Assembly: GCF_014698965.1 (NCBI RefSeq)
Contig: NZ_JACXAE010000085.1
Location: forward strand, 29,676 to 93,675
Source: Iningainema tapete BLCC-T55
Lineage (GTDB): Bacteria > Cyanobacteriota > Cyanobacteriia > Cyanobacteriales > Nostocaceae
Direction of reading: 5' to 3'
Length of the DNA: 64,000 bases
The notes below the pieces were generated by a model. It was not told where the DNA came from. It saw nothing but the letters and a program-made list of their open reading frames with translations, and did no database searches. This document shows positions 1 through 9,700 of this stretch, piece by piece (within the stretch, counting starts at the first letter, position 1; each line of letters begins with the position of its first letter). Position numbers and translations under genes: made by a program.

Positions 1-1139
1 TCATAGGGAGAGTATTGTCGCTCCATAAAGCGCTCTGGCTTGAATTGCTTTGGTTGTGGGTATAAGTCTTCACGCTGATGTGTCAGATAAATAGAGCCTC
101 TGGTTACTGTACCAGGACTCAATTCGTAGCCCATCACCTTAATTGGTGATTCTACAAGTCGTGGAAATGTGACTACCTGAGTTGGGTAAATTCTTAGTAC
201 TTCATTACAAACAGCACTGAGGTAGGGTAGTCCGACAATGCTCATTGGATCTGGGCATTCACCAAGTGTATTTAGTTCTTCTAGCAATCTTTTGCGAACA
301 TTAGGTAAACGATGAATCCAGTACAATGACCAAGTGATGGCAGTGGCTGACGCATCCTGACCACCAAATAGCAATGATGGGAACAAATCCCGTATATCTT
401 GATTGGTTATCGGTTGACCAGTTTCATCGCGAGCAAACACGAGTTCAGAGAGTACATCAGTACGTGAGGGGGAGGTGATCGCTCGACGTTCTTCAATTTC
501 GGTGTAGAGTAGTTTGTCAAATTGTCGCTGGAGGTTTTGCCAGTATCCCCACGGACTCCACCGACCTAAATCTTGTTGTAGTAAGGGATAGGACAGGGTT
601 AATTCCAGCCACCGAGACCGGGCAAAACTTAATAAATTGGTTAGAAGTTGTCTAAATTGTTCGTAACGTTCTCCCTCATGCAATCCAAACAAAGCTTGCA
701 ATATTACCTCTAGGGTAATTTTTTGCACAGTAGGGTAGGCATAAAAAGATTTAGCGATCGCCAGATCGTTCATGACTTTCTCTGACACTTGACAGATACG
801 CTGCCCGTATGCTTGCACCCGATTTCCATGTAGGGGAGGCATCAACAACTGACGCCGATGTTTGTGGCGCAAGCCATCAAGCATGAGTAATCCGTTGAAA
901 CCGACTAAGGGGGCAGCACCTTGGTTCAGTTTACCAGAAGCTATAATTTCTTTGGCACTGGTAAAAATCTGTTTTATCCCCTGTGGGTTGCTGACTATGA
1001 CTAAAGGTGTAGAACCTGCCATAATGGTGAAAATGTCACCATAGCGATCACTCATAGTATCCATTAAACCAAGGGGATCAGTCTTAAATTGACGGCTCAG
1101 CAACCGAAAAGAAGCTTTTGGTCCTGGAGGTAGTTTCAT
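1..1139 (-). CDS. Cytochrome P450 (CYP110-like), 3' end outside window
   Basis: The open frame runs from ATG at 1139 to the window edge without a stop, so the C-terminus is missing. It begins MKLPPGPK, the proline-rich hinge of cyanobacterial CYP110-type P450s. Visible landmarks are an I-helix oxygen-binding segment (GGQDASATAI, where AGxDT is usual), the K-helix ExxR (EVLR) and the meander PERF (FKPERF). The haem-ligand Cys loop falls beyond position 1, so an intact haem site cannot be confirmed. The protein is closely similar to the next P450 (1182-2558) over its length, including the shared QDASATAI and SLYWIHRLP segments, so the two look like a tandem duplication. It is the last visible gene of the minus-strand NRPS/PKS run, and an oxidative tailoring role on the product is inferred from that position. 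Confidence 0.85.
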   Translation of the reverse strand, partial: MKLPPGPKASFRLLSRQFKTDPLGLMDTMSDRYGDIFTIMAGSTPLVIVSNPQGIKQIFTSAKEIIASGKLNQGAAPLVGFNGLLMLDGLRHKHRRQLLMPPLHGNRVQAYGQRICQVSEKVMNDLAIAKSFYAYPTVQKITLEVILQALFGLHEGERYEQFRQLLTNLLSFARSRWLELTLSYPLLQQDLGRWSPWGYWQNLQRQFDKLLYTEIEERRAITSPSRTDVLSELVFARDETGQPITNQDIRDLFPSLLFGGQDASATAITWSLYWIHRLPNVRKRLLEELNTLGECPDPMSIVGLPYLSAVCNEVLRIYPTQVVTFPRLVESPIKVMGYELSPGTVTRGSIYLTHQREDLYPQPKQFKPERFMERQYSPY

Positions 1140-1181
1140 TTGTATTTTTTATTGGTAATTGTTTAATTATCGGTATGCTTG

Positions 1182-2558
1182 TTAAATTGAACATTCAACC
1201 GATGGCTGTAACTTTCCTTGATTCTGACGCCTACCGTGCATAAGCATTTTCACGCCACTCCCTGGGTAACAAATCAGACCTCCAAACTTTGGTTTCTCTG
1301 CTCGTTTGTAAAAGAGCGCTAATTCATAGTGCGAGAGAATCGTCGCCAACACAAGCTTCATTTCAAATAAAGCAAAAGTTCCACCAATACAACTACGAGT
1401 ACCGCCGCCAAATGGCAGAAATTCATAGTTCGAGAATTGTTTTTCCAGAAAGCGCTCTGGTTTAAATTGTTTCGGCTCCGGGTATAAATCTTCCCGCTGA
1501 TGCGTCGAATAAATATTGCCAACGAGCACTGTTCCTGGACTCAACTGATATCCCATCATATTAACTGGAGACTCTATCAACCTTGGAAATGTAAATAACT
1601 GAGCAGGGGAAATCCGCAAAGTTTCGTTACAAACTGCACTGAGGTAAGGTAGTGCAACAATACTCATTGGATCTGGTGTACCAAGGCTGTCGAGTTCCTC
1701 AAGCAGTCGCGCTCGTACATCAGGCAAACGGTGAATCCAGTATAATGACCAAGCGATCGCAGTTGCGGAAGCATCTTGAGCGGCAAATATGGGCGATAAT
1801 AGAAGGTCGCGTACCTCTTCATCGCTTAATGGTTCACCTGTTTCATCAGAGGCTTTGATCAGATCGCAAAGTATATTATTGTGTGAGGAATCTGCTTGTT
1901 TGCGACGTTCTTGAACTTCAGCATACAGCAGTTGGAAAAGCTCATGCCGGAGGTGAAGCAGATATCCCTGTGGACTCCATCGACCGAAATCTCTTCGTCC
2001 AAAGGGAAGATTTCTCAGCATCTTGATGATGGGAAATTGTACATATTTAATCATCGAAGCAAATAGATGCTTGATTTTGTTATAGCGTTCTCCTTCATGT
2101 AAGCCTAAGACAACCTCTATACTCACCCGCAATGTTATATCTTCAATGGTAGAATAAGCAACAAAAGGTTTCCCGATTTCCTGTTGACTCATAATTTTTT
2201 CTGTGAGTTCGCAGATACGTTGCCCACAGGCTTGCATCCGCTCTCCGTGAAAAGCGGGCATTAAGAGCTTGCGCCGATGTTTGTGGCGTAAGCCATCAAG
2301 TTGAAGGACTCCTTGTTTTCCTGTGATCAGAGCGAAACTCCGGTTTAATGCACCGGATGCAGTGATTTCTTTGGTATTGGTGAAAATTTGCTTGATCCCT
2401 AAAGGATGGCTAACGGACACTAGTGGTGTAGAAATAGGCTTAAAGGTGAAGATGTCGCCATAGCGTTTGCAAATGGTATCCAAACAGCCAAAGGGGTCAG
2501 TCTGAATTTGCTGCACAAGTAGCCAAGTGGGTGTTTTCGGTCCTGGTGGTAGTTTCAT
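1182..2558 (-). CDS. Cytochrome P450 (CYP110-like)
   Basis: A complete 458-residue soluble-type P450 with no membrane anchor beyond the N-terminal hinge. It has the hinge MKLPPGPK, an I-helix AAQDASATAIAWS, ExxR as ETLR, the PERF motif FKPERF and a haem-binding loop FGGGTRSCIGG with the axial Cys. P450s use two electrons from a redox partner to hydroxylate, epoxidise or couple substrates; the substrate here is unknown. The start lies only 9 bp from the stop of the NRPS-thioesterase gene, so the gene is almost certainly co-transcribed with the assembly line, and a late tailoring reaction is the natural inference. The I-helix acid-alcohol pair is D-A-S rather than D-T, which is tolerated in many P450s. 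No ferredoxin or reductase gene was seen nearby, so a housekeeping partner is assumed. Confidence 0.93.
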   Translation of the reverse strand: MKLPPGPKTPTWLLVQQIQTDPFGCLDTICKRYGDIFTFKPISTPLVSVSHPLGIKQIFTNTKEITASGALNRSFALITGKQGVLQLDGLRHKHRRKLLMPAFHGERMQACGQRICELTEKIMSQQEIGKPFVAYSTIEDITLRVSIEVVLGLHEGERYNKIKHLFASMIKYVQFPIIKMLRNLPFGRRDFGRWSPQGYLLHLRHELFQLLYAEVQERRKQADSSHNNILCDLIKASDETGEPLSDEEVRDLLLSPIFAAQDASATAIAWSLYWIHRLPDVRARLLEELDSLGTPDPMSIVALPYLSAVCNETLRISPAQLFTFPRLIESPVNMMGYQLSPGTVLVGNIYSTHQREDLYPEPKQFKPERFLEKQFSNYEFLPFGGGTRSCIGGTFALFEMKLVLATILSHYELALFYKRAEKPKFGGLICYPGSGVKMLMHGRRQNQGKLQPSVECSI

Positions 2559-2567
2559 CAGTCTTCT

Positions 2568-5500
2568 TTACTCCCCTTTTTTCACCATGCTACACAGAGC
2601 ATTATCAATAGCAATTCTTAACAGTCTGGTTAACTCCTGAATATGAGGTTCGACGAACATCGAGAAATGATCCCCTGGAACTTCAATGACCTGTATGGGT
2701 TGGCTAGAAAATTTGCCCCAACCTAGCAAGGGGTCATCAGTATGAAATTCTGGACTTTCAAAGTCATGAATAATTTCCTCTTTAGCTCGAAAGAGAGTCA
2801 TAGAGTGAGGATAAACTTGCGGTATATAATCTCGCATGGCTTGAACATGAATTTTGAAAAGTTTGTAATAGCGCAGAAAATCCTTAATTTCTGTGTCGCT
2901 AAAGATGAAGTTGGCTTTTTTATTCACTAAATTAAATTGCTCATTCAGTGGCAAATCTCGAAGTTCCTCAAAAGGAACTGAAAAATCTATGTTATTGTTA
3001 GTTTTGATCGATTTAGCCATGCGAAGTACGAATTTTGCATCGTCATCTTCTGCTGGTTCAACGGCTGTTTCTGGAAGTATGGCATCTATGACAACTAACA
3101 AACCTACTGTTTGACCCTGTCTTTGAAGTTGTTGTGCCATCTCAAAAGCAACGACACCCCCGTAACAATGACCTCCTAAAAAATAAGGACCATTCGGTTG
3201 TACTTGACGAATTTCTTGAAGGTAGCGAGCTGCTGTCTCCTCCACTGAAATAATTTCCGGTTCTTCTTGGTTAGGGGTATGTTGCAAGGCATAAAATGGA
3301 TAGTCCTCACCAAGTCTTCTAGACAAGTTAAAGTATTGACGAACACCTCCACCAGCGCCATGCATACAGAAGAAAGGAATCTTGTCACCATTCGACTCAA
3401 TCGATACCAGAGGAGAATTGGATGTCTGACGAACTGGCTGACTGACAATAGTCGCTAGTTTTTCAATTGTCGGATTTTCAAACAGAGTAGACAGGGGAAG
3501 ATTGTGACCAAATCGGTCGTAAATTCGAGCCATTAAGCGAACAGCTAAAAATGAATGACCACCCAAGTCAAAGAAGTTATCTGTTACCCCCATAGGGCTA
3601 GTATTCAGGAGGTTTTCCCAAATTTTCACTAAAGCCAATTCTGTAAAATTTCGGGGAGCAACGAAGGATTGAGCAGCGAAGGGTCGGATCGCGTCTTCAG
3701 TTGGAAGAGATCGCTTGTCTACTTTGCCATTTGGTGTAAGAGGTATAGCATCCAATCTGATGAAAGCAGACGGTTTCATGTAATTTGGCAGTTTATCTTG
3801 CAAGTAGCTGTTTAGCTGTGGTATTATATCAAGCCTATCTGTTACTACATAAGCAATGAGACGCCTTGAGCCTTGAGCATCATCTCGAACAATGACGACA
3901 GATTCTTTCACATCTGGATGTTGTGCGATCGCATATGCAATTTCTCCCAGTTCCACCCGGAAGCCACGGATTTTGACTTGGTCATCACGGCGACCTAAAT
4001 ACTCAAGACTGCCATCTTTGAGATAACGTGCCAAGTCACCTGTTTTGTACAATTTGGTTTCCGGAACAAAGGGATTATCGATAAATCGTTCCTGAGTTAA
4101 TTCAGGACGATGCAAATATCCCCAAGCTAATCCATCACCACCAATATACAGTTCACCAACAACACCAACAGGTGTTGGTTGTAAATGGCTATTTAACACA
4201 TAGACAAGAGTATTGTCAATAGGGCGACCGATTGGAACATTGGTTGGTTTCTCTGGTAATAAACTGCTGTCGTAGTAAGTGACGTTGGCAGAAACTTCCG
4301 ATGAGCCGTAAAGGTTGATTAGTTTTGCTCCTGGCATCAATTCTCGGAAAGTTTGAGCTAAATTCACAGACAGAGCTTCGCCACTGGTTATCCAAAGTTT
4401 GAGATGTGACAAATTCTTAGTGAGATGATTGTAGGTATCTAGGAGTAAGCGTAGCAGTGAGGGGACAAGTACGATACGGGTAACTTTGTAATTTGCCAGA
4501 GTTTCTACGAACAGTTGTGGGTCTAGTACAATGGCATCGGGAATAATCACAGTGGGAATTCCTTGAAGTAAGGGAGTAAAAATCTCCCATACTGAGTCTA
4601 CAAAGCTAATAGCTGTTTTCTGGCAACAAACCTCCTCTGGTGTAAAAGGATAGCTTTTCCATAACCAGTGCAAACCATTGACTGTACCTCGATGAGTTCC
4701 TTGAACGCCTTTAGGAGTTCCGGTGGAACCAGAAGTGTAAATAACATAGGCAAGATGATCACCTGAACAGATGCTAACTGGGTTTTCCTGACTTTCAAGC
4801 TCAATCGATTCCCAGTCACTGTCTAGGGAGATGAGCGTCATTTGTCCTTTGTCCTTTGTCATTTGTCCTACGCCACCAACTAATGACGAATCACTAATAA
4901 CCAATGACACTTGAGAATCAGAAAGCATGAAACTCAGGCGCTCTACCGGGTAACTTGGATCGAGGGGAATGTATGCACCGCCTGCTTTAAGGACAGCTAA
5001 AATTCCCACGATCATTTCTACTGAACGCTCTAGACAAATGGCGACAAGGGTTTCTTTTGTTACACCCTTTTTTTGTAAATAATGGGCAAGCTGATTAACC
5101 TTCTGGTTAAGTTGACGATACGTGAGTTGTTCTATTTGCCCAATTAATGCCAAAGCATCCGGCGAGCGCTCAACCTGCTGTTCAAATAGCTGATGAACAG
5201 ATGCATCTTGAGGATAATCTGTCCTCGTCTGATTCCACTCGAATAATAGTTGCTGTCGCTCTTGCGCAGTGAGTGGTGACAATTCACAAATGCGCTGTTC
5301 GGGATTAGCAACAATATTTTCTAAAAAAGCTTGGAAATGAGTAATGAATCCGCTGATTGTTGCCTCTTCAAAAATATCTGTATTGTACTCCAAGAACCCT
5401 GTTAATCCCTGTTGAGATTCAGACATCGACAGAAAAATATCCAACTGAGCTGTACCGCTATCGAATTGCAAACTACGTAAGGTTAAACCAGAAACGGATT

Positions 5501-6689
5501 GTACAGAAATTGGCGTATTCTGCAGGACAAACATCACTTCATAAAGTGGATTCCGGCTTAAGTCTCGATCGGGTTGTAATTCTTCTACAAGCATCTCGAA
5601 AGGCAAATCCTGATGTGCATAGGCATCGAGAGTTACCTCACGCACTCGATGTAGTAGTTCGCGGAAGCTGGGATTACCACAGAGGTTATTACGCAATACC
5701 AAAGTATTAACAAACAAACCTAGCATCCCTTCTAGTTCGGTTCGGTTCCGATTTGCAATTGGAGAACCAATTATGATGTCTTCTTGGTCTGTGTAGTGGT
5801 ATAGCAATATATTAAATGCAGCCAGCAGAGTCATAAATAAAGTGGAGTCTTCTTGCTGGCTTAAATAATTCAGTGCATCTGTCAGAGTCTTTGAGAATGT
5901 AAAGTATTGTTTAGCACCAGCAAAAGTAGTGACTGCAGGTCGTTGACGATCTGTGGGCAACTGTAGTACAGGTAGTTCATCGCCCAGTTGCTGCTTCCAG
6001 TAATTGAGGTGGGTTGTGAGCAGTTCACCTTGCAGGCGTGAGCGCTGCCAAACTGCAAAATCTGCGTACTGAATAGGAACTTCAGGTAAAGGAGAAGGCT
6101 GATTTGACAAGAAAGCTGTATACAGTGTTGTCAACTCCTGCATGAACACACCAACAGACCATCCATCTGTAATAATGTGGTGCATGGTCAAAAGGAAAAC
6201 GTGTTCTTCTTCACCCAAACGCAGTAAAGTTGATCTAACTAGAGGTCCTTTAGCTAAATTAAAGGGTTTTTTTGCTTCTTGGGCTGCAAGTTGTTTAATT
6301 TCAGTTTCCCAATCTTGACTCGACAAATATTCAAGGTTGATAATAGGTAAATCCCAAGTTAATTGGGGTAAAATATGCTGAACTGGCTCTCCATTTACAA
6401 GTACAAAAACCGTGCGTAAAACTTCGTGTCGTTTAAGGATTTCGTTGAGACTTTGCTGAAGTGCTGTAATATTCAGCAGTCCTATTATATGAGAAGCACT
6501 GGAAATATTGTAGAAAGAACTTTCATGGTAAATTTGGTCAATAAACCAGAGCCTTTGTTGGGAGAAAGACAAAGGAATATGGGAGGAGACTTGACGCTTA
6601 GGAATAGTATCAGCTTTAAATTTTCCTCCCTTCCATTTTTCCATAAGGGCTTTTTTAGCTGGTGATAAATTAGAGTATTGTTTATCCAT
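2568..6689 (-). CDS. NRPS, C-A-T-TE termination module (beta-alanine-like A domain)
   Basis: 1373 residues. A short N-terminal docking-type segment (SPAKKALMEKW) precedes a condensation domain with HHIITDG near residue 171. The adenylation domain follows (core TSGSTGTPKG, YKTGDLARY, NGKVDKRSL), then a carrier domain with DLGGHS near 1043 and a type I thioesterase. Reading the A-domain pocket by hand against the GrsA positions gives V-D-W-L-I-S-L-A-N-K, close to published beta-alanine codes (VDWVISLADK type). The thioesterase nucleophile motif is GGHCYGG near residue 1175, with Cys instead of Ser, and a C-terminal GDHF supplies the His. A terminal TE marks this as the last module, releasing the chain by hydrolysis or cyclisation. 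An in-frame dispersed repeat (4837-4868) encodes part of a loop between core motifs of the A domain. The stop is 9 bp upstream of the P450 start. Confidence 0.93.
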   Translation of the reverse strand: MDKQYSNLSPAKKALMEKWKGGKFKADTIPKRQVSSHIPLSFSQQRLWFIDQIYHESSFYNISSASHIIGLLNITALQQSLNEILKRHEVLRTVFVLVNGEPVQHILPQLTWDLPIINLEYLSSQDWETEIKQLAAQEAKKPFNLAKGPLVRSTLLRLGEEEHVFLLTMHHIITDGWSVGVFMQELTTLYTAFLSNQPSPLPEVPIQYADFAVWQRSRLQGELLTTHLNYWKQQLGDELPVLQLPTDRQRPAVTTFAGAKQYFTFSKTLTDALNYLSQQEDSTLFMTLLAAFNILLYHYTDQEDIIIGSPIANRNRTELEGMLGLFVNTLVLRNNLCGNPSFRELLHRVREVTLDAYAHQDLPFEMLVEELQPDRDLSRNPLYEVMFVLQNTPISVQSVSGLTLRSLQFDSGTAQLDIFLSMSESQQGLTGFLEYNTDIFEEATISGFITHFQAFLENIVANPEQRICELSPLTAQERQQLLFEWNQTRTDYPQDASVHQLFEQQVERSPDALALIGQIEQLTYRQLNQKVNQLAHYLQKKGVTKETLVAICLERSVEMIVGILAVLKAGGAYIPLDPSYPVERLSFMLSDSQVSLVISDSSLVGGVGQMTKDKGQMTLISLDSDWESIELESQENPVSICSGDHLAYVIYTSGSTGTPKGVQGTHRGTVNGLHWLWKSYPFTPEEVCCQKTAISFVDSVWEIFTPLLQGIPTVIIPDAIVLDPQLFVETLANYKVTRIVLVPSLLRLLLDTYNHLTKNLSHLKLWITSGEALSVNLAQTFRELMPGAKLINLYGSSEVSANVTYYDSSLLPEKPTNVPIGRPIDNTLVYVLNSHLQPTPVGVVGELYIGGDGLAWGYLHRPELTQERFIDNPFVPETKLYKTGDLARYLKDGSLEYLGRRDDQVKIRGFRVELGEIAYAIAQHPDVKESVVIVRDDAQGSRRLIAYVVTDRLDIIPQLNSYLQDKLPNYMKPSAFIRLDAIPLTPNGKVDKRSLPTEDAIRPFAAQSFVAPRNFTELALVKIWENLLNTSPMGVTDNFFDLGGHSFLAVRLMARIYDRFGHNLPLSTLFENPTIEKLATIVSQPVRQTSNSPLVSIESNGDKIPFFCMHGAGGGVRQYFNLSRRLGEDYPFYALQHTPNQEEPEIISVEETAARYLQEIRQVQPNGPYFLGGHCYGGVVAFEMAQQLQRQGQTVGLLVVIDAILPETAVEPAEDDDAKFVLRMAKSIKTNNNIDFSVPFEELRDLPLNEQFNLVNKKANFIFSDTEIKDFLRYYKLFKIHVQAMRDYIPQVYPHSMTLFRAKEEIIHDFESPEFHTDDPLLGWGKFSSQPIQVIEVPGDHFSMFVEPHIQELTRLLRIAIDNALCSMVKKGE
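4837..4868. repeat. In-frame tandem (TTTGTCC/TTTGTCA) dispersed repeat within NRPS
   Basis: Runs of TTTGTC heptamers (GTCATTTGTCC, TTTGTCC, TTTGTCATTTGTCC) lie inside the A-domain coding sequence and are translated as GQMTKDKGQMT. In the sister A domains of this cluster the same loop reads along the lines of VNPEHQAQ without the repeat. The heptamer type is a familiar dispersed intergenic repeat of Nostocales, recognised from memory. The reading frame is preserved, so it is a tolerated insertion or replacement in a surface loop. Confidence 0.7.
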
Positions 6690-6712
6690 TGTTCATTGCT
6701 AATTGTTAATTG

Positions 6713-9700
6713 TTAATTAGCTAGAAGATTTTCTACTTGCTCTTCGGATAATTCTTCGATTTTATCTAGCAGAAGTTGCTCAATCATTTCTGCTTGCTTA
6801 ACTGGTATCATTGCTTGCCGTAAAAGGTCACGCAGTGGTAACTCAACTGGAAACTTTGCTCGCAATCGAGAAACTAGTTGAGTTGCAATGAGGGAGTCGC
6901 CTCCCAATTCATAAAAATTGTCGTAAATACCTACTTGAGCAATTCCAAGAACTTCTTGCCAGATTTCGGTAATTTGTTTTTCTAACTCGTTTGTTGGAGC
7001 AACATAGGAATTACCGAGGTTAGATCTGGAATAACGTGAAGAAGAGTCTTCTTGACTGGAAGATTTTGAATCTAGTAGAGAATCACGTTTAAATGTACGC
7101 TCGCTCCTAGCTTTGATATCTACAGTAGAAATAACAACTTGAGTTCCCTCTCCTAAAGAGAATATCCGTTTAAATACTTCTAAGCTTTCTGTTTCGGTGA
7201 TGGCTAATTCCAATCCAGATACCTGTCCAAGTGTGTTTTGTTCTTGGGTTGCATTCAGTTGCAATTTATCCCAATTTATGATAGACCACGATAAAGAATT
7301 AGTTTGATTATGTTTTTGAGTAAAGGTATCTATTAACTGGTTAACGCTTGAATATAAAGTTAACCCAAATCCTCCCAAAATCGAAGATAAAGAAGAAATA
7401 ATGATACAAAAATCTAACTTTCTATTCTGTAAGGCTTGTTCTAATACAGTAATATGATGAAGTTGAGAGTCAAACAGTTTTTCTAACCCTATCTTACCAA
7501 TTTCTGGAATTGAGCAAAATATATTATCGCGGATTCTTCCAGTGGAATAGATAACCCCATGAATTTGACCAATATTCTCAAATGCAAGGCTTTGGTACAT
7601 TTGATCATAATTAGTTGTATCAGCACGTATCACCAAAACTTCTGCACCCAACTCGCGCAATGCTAGCAGTTTTCTGATTTTGCAACTTACCTCATTTTCT
7701 TGAGCATGACTTTCCAGCCATTGTGAGAATTCATCCTTTTCTGGAAAAGCCCAATCCTCAATAAATATAAGTTTTACTTGTAAAGTTTTTGCCAGATATT
7801 CTGCCAAAGTAACTCCAAGACTTTCTATTCCGCCTGCAAATAGGTAAACACCTTGTTTTCTCAATGGTGTTTTTTCTTCAACTGCTGACTCCAAGCGCAA
7901 TGGCTCAAACATTTGTACCCAACGGTAGCGATCGCGATAAGCAACAACCAAATCAGAGGACAAACCCGTAAACTCTTTTATAATTTGGTCAATCACATAA
8001 TCATCCTCTTCTCCTCTTTCTTCCTCTGCGTTCTCCGCTTCCCCCAGGTTTAAACCTGGGGCTATGCGGTTCATTAAAACAACATCAATACTCCGGCAAA
8101 TAATATTAGGATATTCCTGAGGAATAACCTTACATAAACCTAACACCGTTGCTTTCTCCGGGTCGAGAGTTTCATTCCCATTGACTTCTTGAATTTGGTT
8201 CGATACAACCCACAGTTGCAAGCGATCGCTAATCTTGAGCTTATCTAAAGCCTGCGTTAAAAACAGCAAACTGTTAAATTCTAAATACTTACCTAGTTGA
8301 CAAGTTCCAAAAGTATTCAAACTCCATAAATGAGCAATGTGTTGCGGAGTCTTACCCAGTGCAATCAGTTCTTGGAACAACGCATCATAATCATTGCGGT
8401 TTTGGGGATCAATAGCATAAATTCCCTCACTAAATTTAGTAAACTGCTCTCCCACCTTCACCATAATCACATTCAAGCCATTCTGTTGGAGTCTGTGAAC
8501 TAACTCAGAACCCACCCCACACTCATCAACAAACAGCAACCATTGCATGAGAGCAAATTTGTTTTGATTCGGGGAGGATGAATGAGGGAGCAAGGAACGT
8601 TTCCATGAAGGAACATAGAACCAGTCGGCAATATCTTGTTTTTTGTCCAATGTTACTGGCTTACCACTAGAAGATGATGGCGTTGCATCAATCCAGTATC
8701 TTTGTCGTTCAAAGGGATAAGTGGGTAAAGGCAGACGATGACGCTGCTCGTGGGTATAAAATTTTGACCAATCTATTTGTACTCCAAAGAGCCACAAGCG
8801 ACCTAATGTCTGTAACAAAAAGCTAATATCCGATTGTTGCTCTTTGACATGGCGTAAAGAAGTCAGCACTAGTTGTTTTGCTTCTGGCTTTATGTGCTGT
8901 GTTGTTAATGTGCTTAAGGTTCGCCCCGAACCCACTTCCAAGAAAACACCTTCAAATTGCTGCAACAGTTGAGATATACCAGTTGAAAATCTCACAGTTT
9001 GACGTAGATGTTGGCTCCAGTAGCTGGGATTTGTAGCTTGCTCGTCTGTAATCCAAGTACCAGTGACATTGGAAATGAAGCGAATGCGAGGTGAATTTAG
9101 CTTAACTTTTTTCAGTGCTTGCACAAACGGATCTAAGATGGGTTCCATCATGTGGGAATGAAAAGCATGAGATGTATGCAACAGCCGACATTCAATCCCC
9201 TTGGATGATAATTGGTTTTGGAGTCCGGCGATCGCCTCCCGTGTACCGGAAACTACGCACGAAGATGGACTGTTAATGGCAGCTATTTGTACAGATATTC
9301 TATCAGTGTGTAGAGACGTTTCATGGAACGTCTCTACATTTTCTATGAGGGATTGCACATCTTTTTCCCCAAGTGGAATAGCAAGCATACTTCCTGTGGG
9401 CAACTGTTGCATGAGTTTACCCCTTGTTGCCACAATCGCTAAAGCATCTTGCAGGGAGAACACACCCGCAATTGTTGCTGCCACATATTCCCCGATGCTG
9501 TGACCAATCATCGCTTCTGGACGCACTCCCCATTCCATCCATAACTGGGCGAGGGCGTATTCGATCACAAACAGTGCAGGTTGGGTAATTGCCGTCTGTT
9601 GCAGTTGCCGGGTAGCTGCTTCAATCTGTTGTTCTTTAGGGTAGAGTATATGACGGATATCTTGATTGAGGTGGGGTTGGAGAATCTGGGCGCAAGTATC

